From SZUA-430 sp964483585 (GTDB taxonomy: Bacteria > Pseudomonadota > Alphaproteobacteria > Micropepsales > Micropepsaceae): 17,768 bases of DNA. The position numbers were made by a program, and so were the translations under genes. Shown piece by piece: positions 14,823 through 17,768 of the stretch (its first letter is position 1; every line of letters starts with the position of its first letter). Location: positions 1 to 17,768 of the forward strand of contig CAZABH010000050.1 in NCBI GenBank assembly GCA_964483585.1, in the 5' to 3' direction. The notes beneath the pieces were generated by a model, which saw nothing but the letters and a program-made list of their open reading frames with translations, was not told where the DNA came from and did no database searches.

Positions 14823-16339
14823 GCACGCCGGCTCCGGACGGACGAAACATAGAGGCGGTCATCTCTGCTTCGATCGCGGCGCTGCAGGCGGGGCGGCGCG
14901 CCGAGTGCTTGCGTCTTCTGCGCGAGCTTGGTCCCCGGCTTGCCGACCATCCGATCGCGCTGCAGATCCATGCTGTTGCGCAGGACCCCAGTGCCAGCGC
15001 CGATGCCCACGCGCTCCTTGAGCGGGCGGTGCGCGTTGGTCCCGGCGATCCGCAGTCCTTCTTCAACCTCGGCTGCACGATACAGGGGCAGGGAGACCTT
15101 GCGCGGGCCGTGCGTCTCTATGAGCAGGCGCTTCGCATTGATCCTGCGCACGGCGGCGCTTTGAACAACCTCAGCGACCTGTATCGCCGTCGTGGGCGTG
15201 CGGAGGAGGGCTGGGCGCTCATGGCGCGCTACCAAGGCCTGGGCCTGCCGGTTGCGGGGCTTGAGATCCGGCTTGCAAAGCTTGCGATGGACACGCGGCG
15301 CTTCGACGAGGCGCAGCGTTGGTTCGAAGCTGCCGGGGCCCGCGCGCCACAAGATCCGTCGGTCAAGTTCGAGCATTCGATGCTGACGCTTGCCCGCGAG
15401 GATTTCGCCCGCGGTTTCCCGCAATACGACAATCGCCTTCTTGTCCACGGCCTGTCCAACCTCGGCATCTACCCGTACCCGATGCCTGCCTGGAAGGGTG
15501 AAGACCTTGCGGGCAAGTCGTTGCTGCTTCACCGCGAGCAGGGGTTGGGCGACATGATCATGTTCGCGCAGGCAGTTCCCGAGCTCATCGATGCGGGTGT
15601 CTCTGTTCACCTGGCGCTCCACCCGCCGCTGGCGCGCCTGATGAAGCACAGTTTTCCGCGTGTGCGGGCCTGGTCGAGCCATACGCTTGTAGGTGTCCGG
15701 GAGCAGCCGGCGCAGTCCTGGCTCCAGGTTGCGGGCCCCATACATCGTCAGGCACCAATGTGCAGTCTGGGTACGCTCTGTCGTGCTGGAGGCTTCCCGG
15801 TTCCGCGAGCCTACTTGAAGGCGGATCCACGCGATTGCGCGGCGTGGAAGGCGCGGCTCGATGCCTTGTCCCCGCAAAAGAAGCGTCGCGTGGGCCTGTG
15901 TCTTGGCTCGCGCCAGACCGGCTGGAGTGACGATGGCCGCGCGATGGCCTTCCGCAAGTCGATCCCGCCTGCCGAGGCGATAGGCTTCGGCGCTGCGGGG
16001 GATGTTGCGTGGATTGGGCTGCACGACCGCGAGACGGCGCATCTTTTGTCGGATGTGCCCGGGGTCGATGTGCTCGATACAAGTCACTGGATCACGGACC
16101 TGGCCGATACGGCTGCGATCATCGAGAACCTCGACCTTGTGGTGACGATTGACAGCGCGGTCGCCCACTTGGCCGGTGCCCTTGGCAAGGAGACATGGTT
16201 GCTGTTGTGGTGGAACCCAGACTGGCGCTGGGGTGTCGACCGAAGTGACAGCTATCTCTATCCGCACATCCGCTTGTTCCGGCAGGAGACGCCGGGTGAC
16301 TGGAAGCCGGTGGTACGCCGGGTCATTGCGTCCCTTTAA
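14819..16339 (+). CDS. TPR-containing GT-B (heptosyltransferase-like, GT9-type) glycosyltransferase 2
   Basis: 506 residues, a diverged paralogue of the gene before it with the same layout. TPRs lie at about 10-210 (PQSFFNLGCTIQGQGDLARA, then LYEQALRIDPAHGGALNNLS). The GT-B domain carries LLLHREQGLGDMIMFAQAVP at about 236 and TIDSAVAHLAGALGKETWLL at about 443. The preceding gene's stop and this start share ATGA (14819-14822), so translation is probably coupled and the two enzymes made together. The frame opens slightly upstream at 14807, but the overlapping ATG fits coupling better. Two similar enzymes in tandem suggest consecutive sugar additions or two related acceptors. Cytoplasmic; specificity unknown. 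Confidence 0.85.
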   Translation: MSTPAPDGRNIEAVISASIAALQAGRRAECLRLLRELGPRLADHPIALQIHAVAQDPSASADAHALLERAVRVGPGDPQSFFNLGCTIQGQGDLARAVRLYEQALRIDPAHGGALNNLSDLYRRRGRAEEGWALMARYQGLGLPVAGLEIRLAKLAMDTRRFDEAQRWFEAAGARAPQDPSVKFEHSMLTLAREDFARGFPQYDNRLLVHGLSNLGIYPYPMPAWKGEDLAGKSLLLHREQGLGDMIMFAQAVPELIDAGVSVHLALHPPLARLMKHSFPRVRAWSSHTLVGVREQPAQSWLQVAGPIHRQAPMCSLGTLCRAGGFPVPRAYLKADPRDCAAWKARLDALSPQKKRRVGLCLGSRQTGWSDDGRAMAFRKSIPPAEAIGFGAAGDVAWIGLHDRETAHLLSDVPGVDVLDTSHWITDLADTAAIIENLDLVVTIDSAVAHLAGALGKETWLLLWWNPDWRWGVDRSDSYLYPHIRLFRQETPGDWKPVVRRVIASL

Positions 16340-16492
16340 TTCATTCTTTCCGTCACCGACAAGCATCAACCTGATGGTAACCCTTCCATTATCTGAATGG
16401 TAAGCGTGCCATGCCCATAGTGGCAGCTGGCGGCGAGCGTTTCCTGTGTGGGTACAGGGCACCCGGTCCCGCCTTGCACGGGAATGCATGGC
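16340..16492. promoter_or_regulatory. Intergenic region before the repeat adhesin
   Basis: A 153-base gap. It holds a weak hairpin, CCATT (16386-16390) with AATGG (16396-16400), a second one, TGCCA (16407-16411) with TGGCA (16421-16425), and a direct repeat ATGGTAA at 16374-16380 and 16397-16403, 23 bases apart. None is followed by a T-run, so a terminator is not clear. The CGGGA at 16479-16483 is the likely ribosome binding site for ATG 16493; an in-frame ATG at 16484 sits too close to it. Confidence 0.35.
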
Positions 16493-17768
16493 ATGACAGA
16501 TCAACCTTCCACTCGTCGATCGAGCAGCGATCCGAGGCGCCTGCGCGTCTCGACAATCGCCATCGTATCGGCCTTGTCGTCAGGCTTCTATGCTGCGCCG
16601 CTGCGCGCTCAGAATTTCTACGCAGGAGCTGGTGCAGGTGCTGGTGCGTCGGGAGCGGACAGCACTGGCGTTGGTACGAATTCAGGATCGGCAACGACTG
16701 GGACAGGAAATACAGGTCTCGGAGCCAATTCATCGGTCAGCGTAACCGGTGATTGGAATACGGGGCACGGAATATATGCATCCGTTTCTGTGACTGGGTC
16801 GCACAATCTCGGGCTGGGGCGAAGTGCCTCTCAAGTCATTTCCGGCGATTTCAATACGGGTGTAGGCAACTTTGCGAGCCAGTCTGTCATCGGAAGTTTC
16901 AATTCGGGGTTCGGGGCATATGCTTCCAACATCATCACGGGCACTTTGAACAGCGGCGCGGGCGCGTCTTCTTCGACGGGGGTCGTAGGCAATCGCAACT
17001 CCGGTTTCGGCGCTCACTCCTCGGTCACTGTCAGCGGTCATGAGAATAGTGGATCCGGCGCTTACTCGTCGCGTTTCGTGTCTGGTAACCAGAACTCCGG
17101 GTTTGGATATTTTTCCGCGTTGGCTATCACCGGTGACCGGAATACGGGCGTTGGCAGTTTTTCTTCGGGCTACGTGAGTGGCGTGAACAACTCGGGCCTC
17201 GGGGCTTATTCTTCCCGTTACATCGATGGTGCAGGCAATACCGGCGCCGGGTTTTATTCCTCCAACCACGTGACGGGCAGTTTCAATACCGGTACTGGAA
17301 CACTGGCTTCAGAGGATGTCTTTGGCGACTTGAACACTGGTGCCGGAGCCTATGCGTCGCGGCTGGTTTTCGGCTCGGGCAACACGGGCGCGGGTGCGCA
17401 GTCTTCGCGGTCGATCACGGGCAACCAGAATGCGGGGCTGGGCCAGGGTGCCTCGCGTCTTGTGACAGGCGATTTCAACACGGGCACTGGTGCCGGATCC
17501 TCGCAGATCGTCGTCGGCACGGGAAACACGGGTGCGGGCACGCAGTCGTCTGTTAGCGTCACGGGCAGCTATAACACTGGTGCGGGGTATCTGGCGTCAG
17601 TGAGCGTTTCCGGTGTCAACAATGCCGGGCTTGGCTTGCGGGCGTCCTTTGCGGTTTCCGGTGACCTGAACACGGGCGCGGGTGCTTATGCGTCGCGCAG
17701 TGTGTCGGGAACAGGAAACACGGCGGTTGGCGCCAATGCCGGCAACACGGTCACAGGCAGTCGAAACA
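16493..17768 (+). CDS. YadA-like head-repeat surface protein (probable trimeric autotransporter), 3' end outside window
   Basis: 425 codons are visible and the frame is open at the edge. A Sec signal peptide (basic RRSSSDPRRLR, then hydrophobic STIAIVSALSSGFYA) ends at PLRA|QN, near residue 39. A short Gly/Ala/Ser linker follows, then from residue 69 an unbroken series of 16-residue repeats such as SGDFNTGVGNFASQSV. The Gly at position 2, Asn at 5 and Gly at 9 are constant. This resembles the left-handed beta-roll heads of trimeric autotransporter adhesins; the last full repeat, SGTGNTAVGANAGNTV, is closest to the usual head motif. The stalk and C-terminal YadA anchor needed to prove the class lie beyond the window. 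No extended ESPR-type signal is seen. It is on the same strand as the glycosyltransferase pair, 153 bases after it. Another repeat-rich secreted protein remains possible. Confidence 0.7.
   Translation, partial: MTDQPSTRRSSSDPRRLRVSTIAIVSALSSGFYAAPLRAQNFYAGAGAGAGASGADSTGVGTNSGSATTGTGNTGLGANSSVSVTGDWNTGHGIYASVSVTGSHNLGLGRSASQVISGDFNTGVGNFASQSVIGSFNSGFGAYASNIITGTLNSGAGASSSTGVVGNRNSGFGAHSSVTVSGHENSGSGAYSSRFVSGNQNSGFGYFSALAITGDRNTGVGSFSSGYVSGVNNSGLGAYSSRYIDGAGNTGAGFYSSNHVTGSFNTGTGTLASEDVFGDLNTGAGAYASRLVFGSGNTGAGAQSSRSITGNQNAGLGQGASRLVTGDFNTGTGAGSSQIVVGTGNTGAGTQSSVSVTGSYNTGAGYLASVSVSGVNNAGLGLRASFAVSGDLNTGAGAYASRSVSGTGNTAVGANAGNTVTGSRN
16697..17752 (+). repeat. 22 tandem 48-bp units (16 residues each)
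   Basis: Codons 69-420 divide into 22 units of exactly 16 residues with no insertion or deletion; a 23rd begins at 17753. Unit consensus is xGxxN(T/S)GxGxx(A/S)SxxV. DNA identity between units is moderate, so these are old, individually diverged repeats under length constraint rather than a fresh expansion. Confidence 0.92.

Noticed and set aside
13293..16339. The two glycosyltransferases as autotransporter heptosyltransferases of the TibC/BAHT type
   Set aside because: I see no Cys cluster like the iron-binding one of that family, and the TPR N-terminal half differs. Only the general GT-B, GT9-like assignment is kept.
14711..16504. A 597-codon open frame on the minus strand opposite the second glycosyltransferase
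   Set aside because: The translation is Arg/Pro/His-rich with no domain, while the plus strand carries a clear TPR-glycosyltransferase. Long antisense frames are common in GC-rich genes.
16697..17752. CRISPR-like periodicity of 48 bases
   Set aside because: The units are in-frame codons of a signal-peptide-bearing protein, they diverge along their whole length, and there is no repeat/spacer division.
16697..17752. Resemblance to mycobacterial PPE-MPTR NxGxGNxG repeats
   Set aside because: The period is 16 residues rather than five, there is no PPE domain, and the N-terminus is a Sec signal peptide.

Overview
The window reads as DNA from a GC-rich alphaproteobacterium, possibly a sphingomonad. 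The basis is codon usage, the style of the RTX and TPR-glycosyltransferase proteins, and the serine-recombinase remnant. The lineage is inference from protein style and could not be tested here. The window looks like an accessory cell-surface locus, with two very different adhesin-type proteins flanking a small group of glycan-modification genes.

Layout. Bases 1-193 (minus strand) hold the tail end of a serine recombinase reading frame that loses its N-terminal part abruptly and also runs off the left edge. Bases 194-542 are a non-coding leader with a perfect -10-like hexamer and small hairpins. Bases 543-11309 (plus) are one intact 3588-residue gene for a Cys-poor, Ca2+-binding RTX protein. 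It carries an unrecognised N-terminal region, many RTX blocks, seven C-type-lectin-like domains (CTLDs), one seven-repeat FG-GAP propeller, a VCBS/Ig-like domain, three cadherin-like domains and a serralysin-type C-terminal secretion domain. It has no signal peptide, so type I secretion is the expected route, but no ABC exporter genes lie in the window. Convergent to it, on the minus strand, are a secreted TPR protein (12184-13164) and an FkbM-type methyltransferase (11355-12158), probably one transcript. Divergent from them, on the plus strand, are two paralogous TPR-glycosyltransferases (13293-14822 and 14819-16339), coupled by an ATGA overlap. The window ends inside a further surface protein (16493 onward) with a Sec signal peptide and at least 22 perfectly phased 16-residue repeats, resembling the head of a trimeric autotransporter.

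How the parts may work together. The RTX protein could bind carbohydrates or ice/surfaces through its lectin domains once secreted and Ca2+-folded. The repeat protein is likely a second, outer-membrane-anchored adhesin. The TPR-glycosyltransferase pair plus the FkbM methyltransferase could build or cap a methylated glycan on a surface polymer or on one of the adhesins. This functional link is inference from proximity.

The strongest oddity is architectural. CTLD cassettes sit inside other repeat units. Five occupy the same position in one kind of RTX unit, one sits in a second kind, and one sits in a cadherin-like domain. Uninterrupted copies of both kinds of RTX unit exist elsewhere in the same protein for comparison. 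Long exact DNA repeats inside the gene suggest ongoing duplication or gene conversion.
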